A DNA stretch of 64,000 bases, taken from Phocoena phocoena. Lineage: Eukaryota > Chordata > Mammalia > Artiodactyla > Phocoenidae. This document shows, piece after piece, positions 36,386 through 49,155 of the stretch. The stretch spans positions 42,203,158 through 42,267,157 of the forward strand of contig NC_089224.1 of assembly GCF_963924675.1 (NCBI RefSeq), read 5' to 3'. The first letter of the stretch is position 1; every line of letters starts with the position of its first letter. The notes beneath the pieces were generated by a model, which was not told the DNA's origin, ran no database searches, and saw only the letters and a program-made list of their open reading frames with translations. Made by a program: the position numbers and the translations under genes.

Positions 36386-37389
36386 AGATAATAAAGTATC
36401 AGAAAAACATATTTTAATTGAAGGTGCTAACTGTCCTATCACTCCCATTTATCCTATTCTCCGACGATTCCATTTTCAGAGGGATTTTGTGTGTATGTGT
36501 GCAAATAGCAGACCCAGAATAGACTGAGTTTATTCAAAGTTGAGTCATAAATTCAATGACTCTAGAATGGGAAGCTATGCATAGGTACCAATAAATAATA
36601 TAAAATAAAATAATAAAAATAAACAACAAAATAAGCAAACAGATGAATAAATGCATTAGGTTGAGAATTATCAAAGGAAACATAGTAGACTCTAAGATAA
36701 ATGCCTTTCCATTCTCTCGAAGAAATTAAAGTAAAATACCTGGAAAAAATGAAAAGAGATATATAGTTATTTTTTTAAAAAGAAATAAGCAACAGAATAA
36801 ACTCAAAAATTAGAAGAGTCCAGGGAATAAACTGAAGTTAAATAATAAAACTATTACAGAAGTGTAACAGAAGCAGTGAGAATAATCGTGAAAACAGAGT
36901 TAGTAACAGAAAGGAAAATCTTTAGAAAATCACACTAAACATAAATTTTAGTAAAAGTGATAAAAGGGAATATTATCACTAGATAATTCCAAGAATATTT
37001 AATGCATAGTTAGTATTTCCTAAAAAGAGAAAAACTCAAAGATATCAAAGACAAATACCTAAAAGAAAGTCCCAAATCTGTACTTTCTTCTTTAAAAATA
37101 TGTATTGTTATGACATCTTGTCTTAATACTATTGTTGTATTCTGAGTAAGGTTTATATATTTTGTGTCCTTTCGTTTGACATGAATATTGGATAGTTTCC
37201 TTTTTTAGATTGTATATATGTGTATTTACCTCAGTTTTGAAGGCCTTGTTTGTGTTTAATTGTTCAAGTTCTTATTCGGATAAATGTAAATTATAAACTG
37301 GTATCTATTTCCAGATTTTCCAAAATTTAGACACTACTCTACTCCATTGAGAATGAGAAGGGAATTAGAGCAAACCATACACTTAGATG
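36386..37389. other. AT-rich unique sequence
   Basis: No gene. An A-rich low-complexity stretch at about 36595-36645 (AATAAAAATAAAC-like) is the only repeat feature. It could hold very old repeat remnants, but I recognise none. Confidence 0.4.
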
Positions 37390-39110
37390 CCTCTATAATG
37401 CAGAGATTCACAAAAGTTGAAAAGAAAATGATGAATAAAAACCCAAAAACTTACAGCAAAAATAAACAAAAAGAAGGAAAGAAAAAGAAGGATTAGGGAA
37501 TTAGCTCCTATTAAACCTATGCTCCTGTAAGTGATAGTTATAAACTCTGGACAAAATAAAACTAAAACATAACCCAAATAAATCTCTAAAAATCAGACTG
37601 TTTTTGGAAGAGAGTCAGAATTTGTTGGAAGTAATCTGCACCAATTCTCCATTATTTCAGGCTACACCTGAAAGTTAACAGCAGTTTCAGTGGTGGTGGC
37701 TCAGGGTAGCTAAAACTCCCACAGTAATTACATCCCACTGTCTTTCTAAAACCAGAACAAAGAATTTCAGAGCAACCAGAGACACTAAAATACGAATGTG
37801 AAACTCCAGAAAAGATAGTCACAGAAGGGGAATCCTAACTTTTTGTATAAATTAAGGTCAAATTTTAAGCTAAATCCTAAAACATGCCAGCACAAGCTAA
37901 AACTGAAAGCAGTTCACAGTGAAGACTTAAAGGACTAAACTGAGGACACCTCCCATTGCAGGCTTGGTCAAGGCTGAGCTTGAATCTAACCAAAAAAAAA
38001 TCAACACATGACAGAAGAATGTAGTAAGTGAATCATGAGTATAGACAACATTAATATTCACATTGTCCAGGATAAAGCAATGATCACTAAACTTAAGAAG
38101 AGCAAAGAAAATGTGACCCATTCTCAAGAGAAAAGAAAATGAACACTTGCTAACACCATGATGACTAGATGTCAGACAATGACTTAAAAAGTAGCTATTA
38201 GAACTCAGCTCAGTGAAGTAAAGGAAGATACTCATGATAAATGAAAAGATATAAAATCAGCATAGAGAAATAAAAGACATAAAAAGAACCAAAATAAAAT
38301 TTTAGAATTAAAAACGAGATAATATCAAGCAATATCTGAAATAAAACATTCACTCACTGGCTTAATAGCAAAATATAGATGACAGAAGAGTCAGTGAACT
38401 TGAAGACAGATCAATAAAAATTATCTAATTGGGAAGAGATGCAAAAAAATTCACAACATGAAGAGAGCCTCAGGAGCCTATAGAATATCATCAAAATATC
38501 TGAAATACGGGTCATAAGAGTTTGCTAAGGAAAGGAGAATAAGGATGGGGCAGAAAAAAAAACTGCTTATAAAAGTAATGGCCCCAAACTTCCCATAGTT
38601 GGTGAAACATATAAATTTACAATTTCAGGAAGCATGGAGAACCCCATGATAAATTCAGAGAACAATATATCATTGTAAAACAGTTTAAAATGAAAGACAA
38701 AGAATAAATGTTAAGAAGCCAATGAAGAATAAATATTAGGAAGCATATTACATACAGGGCAACATCTATTTTGAATTACAATGGGCTTCTCTTCTGAAAC
38801 CACAAATGCTAGAAGACAGTGGAGCAATATTTTTTAAATGCAGAAAGAAAATATAGTTAAGAATAAATAATTCTTACAACTTAACAGAAGAAAATGAGTT
38901 GACTTAAAATTGAGCAGTTTTAACAGACAACCAAAAACATATACTTATGGCAAATAAACATATGAAAAGATCAACATCATTATTTATCAGGGAAACTCAC
39001 ATTAAAACCATAATGAAATACTGCTACTTACTCATCAGAGTGGCTAAAATTAAAAGTGTGACTATAATAAGTGTAGACTAGGATGAAGAGAAACTGAAAC
39101 TTTCATATAC
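37390..39110 (+). mobile_element. HAL1/L1M-like relic (5' UTR plus ORF1, then ORF2 end)
   Basis: The stretch to about 38870 resembles a HAL1 (a LINE-1 derivative with only ORF1): an upstream zone, then phrases such as agtagctattagaactcagct, gtgaacttgaagacagatc and gcctcaggagcctatagaat in the order of ORF1. The part from about 38900 to 39110 resembles an L1 ORF2 C-terminal piece (catcagagtggctaaaatta). No open frame of use. The two parts may be one element with a deletion or two insertions. Confidence 0.6.
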
Positions 39111-40029
39111 TACTTTTTAACCCCTTTATTGAAAGATTTTAAGGTTTAGAGAAAATTAAAATGACAGAAATCTGTTTGTGTCAAATAATCAAAAATGGCA
39201 TCAAAATATGTAATTTTAGCTCATTTCTTTACACACACAAAAAGGTGAGGGAATAGACGATTACCATACATACATGTTACCATATCTGGAAACATATTTT
39301 TTTTCTTTTCAATTGCCATAAATCTTTTTATAATTACATTAGGCCATAAAAAACATATTAATTTCAAATAAGTTGAACACGTTTTTGAAACAATGTAATG
39401 TTATATAAATATGTGTGCATTCATTCATCTTTTAAAGCTACAAATATGAGCACTTTAAAATATTATTTTGTGTTGACCCTGACCTTCTGTCTGATATATA
39501 GGCTACTTATTGAAGTTGCTTTAAATTACACAATTCAAGTCTGAATAAGATTGCCTAAAATAGGAGAAATGCAAGTATATTTCTACTAGCATTCATTCTA
39601 CTTAATCCAGTCCTCCCATTTCCAGAAATTCTTTACAAGTCATTCTTTATTGTTATTAACATAAACACTTATGTCTTCTGTACCCCACATATTCCACTCC
39701 TGCCTAGACCTTAGTGGTCCTTCAAATATCTCCTCTAGACTTTGTAAAACAGCAGTTTATTATAATGGCATAATAAATAATCAACATAAAAATATGATTA
39801 TTGGAAATAATACTAAACTTGCCAATTGTATATTAATAATGAATCACTGAAAATCTCTATTGCTACTACTTTGGAACATTCTCATAGATCTCATTTACAT
39901 TAGTAAGAAATGCAATTTGGGAAAGGAATGGCGATAATTTTTCTTCTGTAATGTTTGTCTAATTTCCAGTGGGGATGGTTTTCTTCTACAGCACTCTCAC
40001 ATTAGTCTTCCATACCTATTTCTAACACA
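39111..40029. other. Unique sequence
   Basis: No gene or confident repeat seen. Confidence 0.4.
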
Positions 40030-40220
40030 TGGCTAAAACACTAAGCTATGGAGTAAGACAGACCTTGGTTTCAATTTGAGATCATTCACTTTGTAACTTT
40101 GGGAGCTTGAGCAAATACCAATTACCTTGTGCTTTATGTCCCTCATCTGTAAAATGGAAATCTTAGTACATACATACCTTGGGATACACAGTAGAAGCTA
40201 AGTAAACGCTATTCATTATA
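40030..40220 (+). mobile_element. MIR SINE
   Basis: Left part 'ggagtaagacagaccttggt', core 'ctcatctgtaaaatggaaatc', and right part 'cacagtagaagctaagtaaa' are in sense order. A nearly complete, old copy. Confidence 0.75.
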
Positions 40221-41439
40221 ATTACTGACCACCCTAATACTTGTCAGCAAAACAGAATCACTTCCAGTTCCAGTGCATTGGACAGATTTAATGTCAACAA
40301 TTCTAAAACAGACAACAATGGAAATATTCTAGACTCTACCATGTGCATACCCACTCCCTTCCAACCTTCCAATGCTAAGTGTCACAGCTTGAAGTATTTG
40401 TTTTTAATACTTATTTTAAAAAAAAGTTTTTCTGTCTTGTTGAGTTTTTGCCACAAAGTAAGATTTCACCTCCAATGTCTTACTGTGTTAATATGTTGGG
40501 AGAAATTCCCTAAACAAAGAAGCTAGCAATTATAAAGTGTCACAACAGAACTGATTTGGAAACTTAGGTCAACCCTGATACCTCAGAGTAGACTTGAACC
40601 AAACCTTAACAAAGATGTCTCTGAAAAATGCCTGACATTGTTTTAAATGAACTTTATTTCTTCTCAAAAGTCAATTCAAAAAACATAACAGCAAAAGAAG
40701 TATTATCTTTACCAAAAGGATAAGAAGTAAAATTCCTGATGAAAAATGATCACCTGTTATTTACACATTCAAAGGTTTTTACTGACTTTTATTTAACATG
40801 ACATATTTTTGTCTCTTCTTATTAAAATGTCCAAGAATAAATATCTGAATTACTGTTAATAGTTAGTGAGTTAGTGAAACTTTAAAAAACTCTAGGTAAA
40901 TTATAACAAAAGTGCATTGCTGCATCTGTCATCAATTCCTTGGAGGTAGTATGTTTTTAAGTCTTGACTACTTTTAACCAACCTTATAGTTAGATATTTA
41001 GTACACTTCTCTGGAAGGATTTCACACTTTTTCAGAGATTCCTACCCAATATTTTTGATAAAAATACTATTTTGACTTTGCACAATAATTTTTTTGGAGG
41101 CGTATTTGGCATATCACTAGGTAGAAATGTTAGGATTTAACTGATGTGGTCTTGTGCTTCTCTGGCTGAGTTACAAGATAACTCTCAGGCATTTCTGTGA
41201 GTTGTTCAATAAATTCTCCATGGAAACTTAAAGGCAACTGTGTTGGAGTGCTCTTAAAAATGATTGACCATATCCTACTTCTTTTTCCCATAATTTGGAG
41301 AATGTGAATCAAAGACACTTCTCTGGTTTGTAAAATAACACAGGGTTTTAAAATAAAATTTAAAAGAGTAAAAGCATTCTCTGAACAGATAGTGGTAAAA
41401 TTAACTAATTAACAAGTGGGCAGTACAGTAAAGTATTTA
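40221..41439. other. Unique sequence
   Basis: No gene or confident repeat. Frames at 40278-40526 and 41130-41318 have no known motif. Confidence 0.4.
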
Positions 41440-41575
41440 TTCTTCAAGCCTATTCGGATATTTTTGTGCATCTACCATGTGTTAAGAACTCCTCTAGGCT
41501 CTTGTAGATAGGATGGAAGATAAAACAAAGCCTCTGCTGTCAAGAAGTTTCCCTTCAATTGATAAATTCCATGGA
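41440..41575 (-). mobile_element. L2 fragment
   Basis: Antisense L2 3' end: 'catctaccatgtgttaagaa', 'gatggaagataaaacaaagc' and 'ctgctgtcaagaagtttccc' in the expected order. Short and old. Confidence 0.6.
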
Positions 41576-43794
41576 ACTGGGATTAACTTTTCATTTTAAT
41601 ACACCAATGCACATAATTTTTCAAAAGGCCTTTTTTACTTTGTTGTTCTATCTGAAGAAATGGGAGTCAAAGCATTTACAATAATGAAGCAATCATATTA
41701 AATCGTTATTTCTAAGACTTTTTCAGCAGTCTTGAAACATCCATATAATCCATTTACCTCCTAAGATTAAAAAAATGTATATTGTTGGTTTTGCCTTTGT
41801 ACACTGTATTGAAGCATTGCGGGGGAGCTTAGAATGAGATTATTTTTAAGTTTATTGAGGCTAAATAACAAGTCACCCATTTAGTATCTGGAAGTCAAGA
41901 AAAGATGATTGAGGTCAGATCAGATCAACACAAACACTGAACAGTTTCCATCTGATGGGCATACTTATAAAATGCAGGATAGTTTTATCAATATCATTTT
42001 TCTACTTCATTAGCTTTATTTAGCCTGGAGGCTGCAGAGCGGGACCACAGAACTCTTCACCATTAGTCCACTTCTATCAAGCTGTGAGGAAAATGGCAAG
42101 AAAACTTCATTAAGCCCTAAAGGGCAACCATGAATAGATCCACTTCCTTTCCCTGACTTCACCTCCAGAACTCTCTGATGATGCTTGATGCCCATTCAAA
42201 AAAGCATGCACTTTAATTAATAGAAATGTTCACTTACTCTCTTTCTATTGCATGTCTAGGAATTGTGCAAATGCCTCTTAGAATCTAGTGGAAGAAAATT
42301 GGGATTTGTCTGTAATCAGAGTGAACTAGATCAGGCAATTTTTTAATAGAGAAAATTATCTGGTTTATATCACCTAGACCCAATATGGAGCCAGATATGC
42401 AAAGAAATTCTGATGCTTGAGACACAAAATTGTTAAAGTAAACTTACACTTATCAGAATGGCAGAGTGGAGGGGGAAATGCTCATGTGGGTCCAGTGTAC
42501 TTCTCCAATCTTTTTTCACTACATAGGATTTTAGATAGCCTAATGTTTCCCATGGTAATTCAACTAAAAAATATTAGACTCTTAATCCTCAGTTTCACCA
42601 ACTCCTTTTTAAAAGAGTAAAATAAGATTCAGCTGAATCTGACTCAGATATTGAAACATGCTTCTCAGGCTCTGGTATCACTTGCTTAGTATTTCTAAAA
42701 ATTTCTTCAAGGCTGAAGAAAGATTACCATCATCATCATCTTTGACTCTAGTCCTTCACTACCATCCATTTCCTTTAAGAAAGTATGTATCAGGGGCTTA
42801 GTATAAAAATAGAAGAATTTTGGTGGAGTTGTCTAAGGTTTAAGCCTTTAAGTAAAATCTGAAATGGGTTTCTTGACATATTATAACATTGACCCCCCCC
42901 CCCCACCGCTATATGAACTCTTCTCTGAAGGGAAGTCAGAATCAGGAATCCCAATTGGCCAACTACGGTGCTGAGCACCAATATTAATAATACATTGCTG
43001 TTTGCCTAGGAACTTGTCAGCTATTATACTTTTAAAAGAGTAATCATATAATTCCACTCTTGTAACCACAATCCCCTGCTCAGTTCTTTCCCTAGGATGG
43101 CATTAGACAGAAAGTTCCCCTAACTGAAAGCTTTTTTTCGATTTGATGTGGTAGCTGACAGCACTTTGGGGGAAGCAGGGCATCTTTAAAGTTTCAGTAT
43201 CTTTTCAAACAATCTTTCTTGGCTTCCCCTGCCCCTTGGCTACTAAAAATCTGAAAGGCACTCAGCAAAACCAACTTGCAATTTCAAAGAGTTTGGCTGT
43301 TTTCAAGTCAACTTTGTTTAAAAAGAATTTAAATACAGTGCATCATTTGAAAAATATAAATTCGTACATTACAAATAACCCGAGGGCAGCCCCAGAATTT
43401 CTGGAGTGCTGAGAGAATGAGGCAGCCACAATGCATTCTTGAAGGTTGGGACACAATGTTAATTCAAAGCATTCTGTCAGTGAGCAAACCTGAAAAGCTA
43501 CCAAATCAGCTGAAGTTTCTCTTTCCATTTAAACTAATTATGCTGAGAATCTTATAAAAGGACTTAGTTTAGTCAGTTGTTAAGCCAATGCCAAGGTATT
43601 AGAAATTGCAGGCAGGGAGTGAGGAAAACATAAGGAGAGGGAGGTAGAAGGTAGTGGTCAGGAGACTAGGAGGGTAAGAGTAAAGGGAGGAGAGAACAAG
43701 TGTCAACTATTTCAAAGAGATTACATCCAAATAAGCTGGATTGATAAAAGACAAATGTTATCCTTAATGTGTTTACTTTCACCCATCCATTCAA
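41576..43794. other. Unique sequence with candidate conserved block
   Basis: No gene. A C-run of 12 bases lies at about 42893-42904. The stretch at about 43130-43560 reads as constrained single-copy DNA (see findings). Frames at 42417-43069 have no recognisable motif. Confidence 0.4.
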
Positions 43795-44370
43795 TTATGT
43801 ATCTTATTTATGAATCTTTTGCCATGTGTAGATGCTGTCCTGTATGCTGAGGGAAAAGCATAGCAAAGAAATATAATTTTACCCCCAAAACTCCTATAAT
43901 CTTGCAGAGGAGACAGAAAATACGACTGGTAGAGAGAGAGAAAGATGATAGATAGACAGATAGATAGGCAAACTCAAAGTTATCATGTGCACTGACTGAG
44001 GAAAAATTGGGAGATAGGGGTAGGGGATTACTGAGGAGGTGAATTTAGGGAGAGATGCGTACGTCAATGGAGGAGATGTGTGGAGAAGAGAACAATCCTA
44101 TCAGAGAAAAAAAAACCATAGCAAAAATATGTGGAGGGAAAACCATAATCTGGAAATGATGTAAGGTCTAAGGTGGTAGAAATGTGGTGTACACAGGAAC
44201 TTGGAGGAAGAGGAAAAAAAAGGCAACTTGGCATCAGATTTTGGAAGATTTTGTTACATTAAAAATATTTTGCTTTTAATCTCTTGTTAATTATAAGGCA
44301 ACAAAGACTTCTAAAATAATAAGTGCTTTTATCAGCTCTTCAGCTACAGAAAGAAAACTCTGACTATGTA
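43795..44370 (-). mobile_element. L2 fragment, degraded
   Basis: Antisense L2 order is still visible: 'gatgctgtcctgtatgctga' near the left, 'ctgaggaggtgaatttaggg' in the middle, 'gaagattttgttac' and 'gcaacaaagacttct' to the right. A short GATA/GACA tract lies at about 43945-43970. Highly diverged. Confidence 0.45.
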
Positions 44371-45108
44371 GTGCACAGTATATCCGATGGAGGAGAGATG
44401 AAAATAAAAATCAACAATGTTCATTGGCAGTTGCAATAATGTAAAAGAGAATCAACACAAAGGGAATAATACAGTGGAGGCAATACATTAGCGCATTCTC
44501 TCCTCAGACTTGCCTAATGTAAAATTTGCTTGCAATTCTTATTAAATATATATATCTTTCCATGAATCTATCATGGGATCAAAGATATTTTATGTCTGTG
44601 AGTCTAAGATGGAGCTTAGGAATTTGTTTAATAAGTATTTCAGATAATTCTTACCCCCAGGGTAAAGAGTAAGAGTAATTCTTTCCCTGTGGGGGAAAAC
44701 TAAGATAGAGGGCGCGCAATCAGAGTTACTTAAAAGGAAACTCAAAGGATTGTGCTAAGGAGTTGCAGGGGTATGCCAAAGGGCATGCGGATATGAAAAG
44801 ACCCCATATTAATAACGTTACATAGTCTAAATATAATTAAGAGGTCAAGTGGGTTGGATGTTGGGTGGATTTAATTGCTTGTAAAATTGGATGATTATAG
44901 TAGGAAAGGTAGCAAAGAAGCAAGTAGACACTGAGGTTTTGAAATATAACTTAAGGAATTATAAAGTAGCACAAAATGGACTGGCTTTTGGTATCACCTT
45001 CCCCATTTACGGTGTCTTTTTATGCTATGGTTAAATAGAGACCATAAACATTTATGTTTCCTACATAAAATTAGTGAAAATCCCAGATTTAATATTTACA
45101 TGCCTAGA
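44371..45108. other. Unique sequence
   Basis: No gene or recognised repeat. Confidence 0.4.
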
Positions 45109-45120
45109 TTCTTCTTTTAC

Positions 45121-45270
45121 GGAGCACAGGCTCTGGACGCACAGGCTCCGTGGCCATGGCTCACAGGCCTAGCCGCTCCGCGGCATGGGGGATCTTCCCA
45201 GACCGGGGCACGAACCTGTGTCCCCTGCATCGGCAGGCGGACTCTCAACCACTGCGCCGCCAGGGAAGCC
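45121..45270 (-). mobile_element. CHR SINE, 3'-truncated, no A-tail
   Basis: The head and middle of an antisense CHR copy are present, but it stops at the equivalent of ctccgc in the middle of the body. The last part of the family (gggagaggccacaacagtgagaggc region) and the A-tail are absent. Short similar flanks ttcttctttt at 45109-45118 and 45274-45283 could be a target-site duplication. The 95-codon frame across it is SINE-derived. Confidence 0.88.
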
Positions 45271-45283
45271 CTCTTCTTCTTTT

Positions 45284-47289
45284 TTTTGCTGGAAAAGTTT
45301 CACATTTAAAAGTATATAAATCTCAGTGTGATACAGACATTTGCTTCTTTTCCTTGTCTTGAAGGTCTGTTTCCTCTGACTTAGCAGTATATGCAGAAAG
45401 TTGAATCTTATCAAATTTTTGAGCTATCTGCTTAGGAGAGACTTCTTTGCGCTCACACTGTTCCCTTGTGTTTGGAGCTCCAGCCTGGCTTGCTACTTGC
45501 TGCTCCTGCCACCATGCAGTGTGAGGCTGAAACTCCTTTATTTCCTAGAGGAAGTGTGCTTGATAGGAGGATGCTCAAGCTTCAGATCTATCAGTGCTGA
45601 CATGGACAAGTTCTGTGGAAGGCCCCCCCATCTTTGCATTTTCTCCATGACTATGCCTCCAGGCTCTGCTGATACCAAATACATTGCTTTAATGTAGTGT
45701 GGCAAGTTAAAGAAAGATTTTAATATGGAAGAAGATAAATTCGTTTGCTTAAAATAAAGAAATTTTTCAGGGTTCAAAGTACAAATTCAGAGGTTTACTC
45801 TTTGTAAGGGATGATCCCTTGAGTCACGGGTAGATCCTTCAGTTTCTAACTTGAGGCACCTTTTCTCAGCTGCTTAATGTTACAAGAGAGTCCATCTCCA
45901 AATACCCTCCACTCTTAAAAAACTTCCTATTTTCTTGACTGAGGTCTCTTACTCTCTGAATCACTCCTCTTTCCTATGTATGTTTCCCAAAGTTTGTTTC
46001 TTCAATTTTTCAAATTAAATCAAAGGCTTTCCTCCACATTGCTCAAGGGAAGATTTTAGTTCTGAAGAACAATGTAGAGTCTAGCCAATTGAAGAAGGTT
46101 ATATTTCTGTGAGATCGTTCCTTGTTTTAGAAACAGCTGATGAAGCTTAAGATTGTTGTTTGATTTCTTAAGTGATTTTCATTGCAGTCTGCCAGACTAA
46201 AAATGGAACTGTTCTATTTTCTTACTCCGCTTTAGTCCATGATGCCATTCTATTTTACAATTTTTAGAGGAAGGAGTCTCTAGAATATCCATTTCAGGAA
46301 ATGCTTGATAAAGCCATAAATTACTTTAAAATACACCATTACTATATAAATCAGTATCCTTAAAAAAAGAAGGAAGATAAGATTGCAGATAAATCTCAAG
46401 TCTTAATTTTTAACCATATCTGCTTCAAATTTTGGACCCTCATTCATTCCTTGGGTTTAAATAATATTACCAACTTTCTATGCATCTTTCTGTATTTTTA
46501 AATATATGTTTATATGTATTCACTGGATATAAATACAAGTGAATTTATTACTCCATTTCTGAGATGACCAGAACTTTATAACAAACACAACTGATTGTTC
46601 AAACTTTTTGTCATCTTTAGAGGAGTCATATGGAACTACATCTCAAAACGATGTATCATTGGAGGAAAGGTAAATGATGTATCTATTGGATTCCTCCAGA
46701 TTCCCATCTCCCAATGGCCAAATACCTCTGCATTTTTAGGACTTGTCGTATTCGTCCTCCACGCAGCCCCTATGGTAGGTAGAAGTCTCTCTTTGTAAGT
46801 CAATTTCAGCCAGTGCTCAAGAATCCAAGTAAAGGGCATGGAGACACTGGCTCCACATATGAAGATCCTTGTTCTTTAACGATGGCTTATAATGCTTGAC
46901 TAAGTAAAGTAAAATTTATTCTCAAATATATCACAAGAGGTTTGGACTTGGTCTAACAATCAACTGGTCTAATGCCATCAATATTCTTATTGAATTTATA
47001 CATACAAGTAATTTAAGAGGAAAAATAAAGGGCTTACTCATGTGTCCATCAGAAAAGAGAACATTAAAAATATTACCAACAACTTCAAGTTAATAACCAC
47101 AATCAAATTTCTTTCATCAGTCTATTCCAATCTGAGTAAATAATTCTTGTTCCTCTGGATCTTAGGTCAGTAATTTGCTTTCATGAAGTATATCTGCTTC
47201 TAATCTAAAACACGTTCTGGAAATCCTAATCTGGACCTCTGGTATTGTCTGAAAGTTGTTTGAGCAATGTCTGCTCAGAGCCCTGTACC
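45284..47289. other. Unique sequence
   Basis: The GC-richer block at 45440-45700 has open frames on both strands (98 and 79 codons), but neither shows a known domain, and no splice context is evident. The rest shows nothing recognisable. Confidence 0.35.
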
Positions 47290-47311
47290 AAGACTCTTTA
47301 TTATGAGTCAC

Positions 47312-47754
47312 ATTTTTATTTTTTTTTCTTTTGTATTTTTATTATGATAAAACACATATACCATGAGAGCAAACCTATAGAATTTTTAAGTGTAAAGTAT
47401 TGTGAGCTATAAGCAAAATGTTGTTTAGCAGATCTCTAAAACTTACTTGTCTTGCATAACTGAAACTATACTCACTAAACAGCAGTACCACATTTCCTCC
47501 TCCACCTGTTCCCTGGCAACTGCCATTCTACTTTTTGCTTCTATGTGTTTGTCTTCTTTAGATATCTCATATGAATAGAATTGTTCTTCTGTAGTGGCTT
47601 ATTTCAGTTAGCATAATGTCTTCTATGTTCATCCATGTTGTCACATATGACAGTATTTTCTACTTTCTTAAAGCCAAATAATATTGCATTATACACACAC
47701 ACACACATACACACATACCATATTTTCTTTATCCATGCATCGGTTGATAGACAG
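47312..47754 (-). mobile_element. L1 3'-end fragment, antisense
   Basis: T-run at left followed by an antisense L1 3' end: 'atgataaaacacatatacca', 'cagttagcataatgtcttct', and 'ttctttatccatgcatcggt'. An AC dinucleotide tract (about 47693-47716) lies where L1 ORF2 copies often have TATA/CACA. It ends abruptly at 47754, where the neighbouring sequence turns to the opposite strand. Confidence 0.7.
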
Positions 47755-47835
47755 TTAAAATAGAACTACCATGTGATCCAGGAACCTCATTTCTGGGTAT
47801 TTATCCAGAAGAATTGAAACCAGGATCTCAAAAAC
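47755..47835 (+). mobile_element. Inverted L1 ORF2 segment
   Basis: This short piece is L1 in sense orientation ('aaaatagaactaccatgtga', 'ttctgggtatttatccagaa', 'ttgaaaccaggatct'), from ORF2 just upstream of the point where the antisense neighbour begins. The arrangement fits 5' inversion during insertion (twin priming) with a small deletion at the switch. Confidence 0.7.
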
Positions 47836-47849
47836 TCTATTATTTGAAG

Positions 47850-48954
47850 CACCAACTTCTAAAAGTACCCCGTACAGCACTTCCATAAGGATCTGGGACT
47901 GATCTTAGCTGAAGGTCATTTTATGCTTCATAACTTTTGCTTCAAACAATTTTTAGGCAAACATGAGAGGAAAACAGAAACTATTTTCTGATGGTAGAAA
48001 TGAATGTCTGTGATAAACTTATAATCACTAATAATAGAAATCAGGACAGTAATATTCTTTATTTGGATACAATGTACTTTATAAAGACTTGATTAATTTT
48101 CCCTTTAAACATAAACACACATTTTGGAGAAAACTACCAGGGCTGATATCTGAAGTACACAACCTTTAAAATATATCTATACTAATAACATTTTGCCTAA
48201 ACAGAAATTGATGTTACTACTATATCCACTGTCCTATTTCTAGGCTGTCTCTAAATTTGAATGTGAGAAATACTGGAATTTGATCATTCCCAATGCGTGA
48301 AAACAAACACTTCTCCCCTGGTCCTCACAATATTCCACACCTATGGTAGGTTACATTACAAAGAATGACACCCACTCTTAGCCTTTACTTCAGAATGCAA
48401 TTCTTGTATTTCTTCAACAGTGCATACAAAAAATACCTAAAGAAGCTCATATGAGCTCATTTCAATTTGTATATTAATTTTAAATCATATTTCTCCCTCA
48501 CAATGTTTATAATGGTGTGCAAGACATTAAATCGTGCTTATATTTCTATATGACCCATTATTCTCCATAGTGGATATCTCCTCAGATTGTCTACCTGGCA
48601 TCTCAATCTCCTAGGACCACCCTCCTTCACTGCCATTCACATAGCCATCATGAAAAATGACATATTCTTGCATGTATCTACCCCTGGCTGTGTTTAATAG
48701 GCCCAGGGATTGGCATTTGACTTGAGTTTCACCAAAAATTCTCTTCCCTAGAATTTTTGGACTTGTGTCAGGTATAGGCACATCTAGCAGCAAATTATGT
48801 TGGGTCTACAGCTTGCTATATGACCACCTTATTGCCACGTGAATAAAGCCAATAGGCAATGAAGTAGCATAAAGCTCAGGATCTGAGAGAAGTAGAAATG
48901 AAACACAGAAGCACAAGGTTCAAGTTTTTGGTTTCAGTGTTTGCTGAGGGAACA
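47850..48954. other. Unique sequence
   Basis: No gene. The stretch at 48600-48880 may contain an old LTR- or DNA-type repeat, but I cannot identify it. Confidence 0.35.
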
Positions 48955-49035
48955 CAGGTGTTATATCCGTGGTCACACAGCCATTATGTAGAAGAACTGG
49001 TTCTGACACAGGTAGCCTCAGTCCATTTCAAACTA
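48955..49035 (-). mobile_element. Possible MIR fragment
   Basis: A loose antisense MIR match ('ggtcacacagccattatgta', 'ggttctgacac'). Low certainty. Confidence 0.3.
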
Positions 49036-49039
49036 TTCC

Positions 49040-49155
49040 ACTAGCATAAGCTTTAAGAGGGCAGTGATGTTTGTCTTGTCTGTCCACCACTCTATCCCCA
49101 GTGAATGGAACATCATAGATGCCCAATAAATAATTTTTTAAATAAATGAATACCT
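49040..49155 (+). mobile_element. L2 3' end
   Basis: Sense L2 terminus: 'ttaagagggcagtgatgttt', 'ccactctatccccagtgaat', 'gatgcccaataaata' and a tail with aaataaatgaat, matching the typical L2 3' repeat end. Confidence 0.65.

Noticed and set aside
45401..45777. Frames of 98 and 79 codons on opposite strands in a GC-richer block
   Set aside because: No recognisable protein family, no splice sites that I could support, and both strands equally open.
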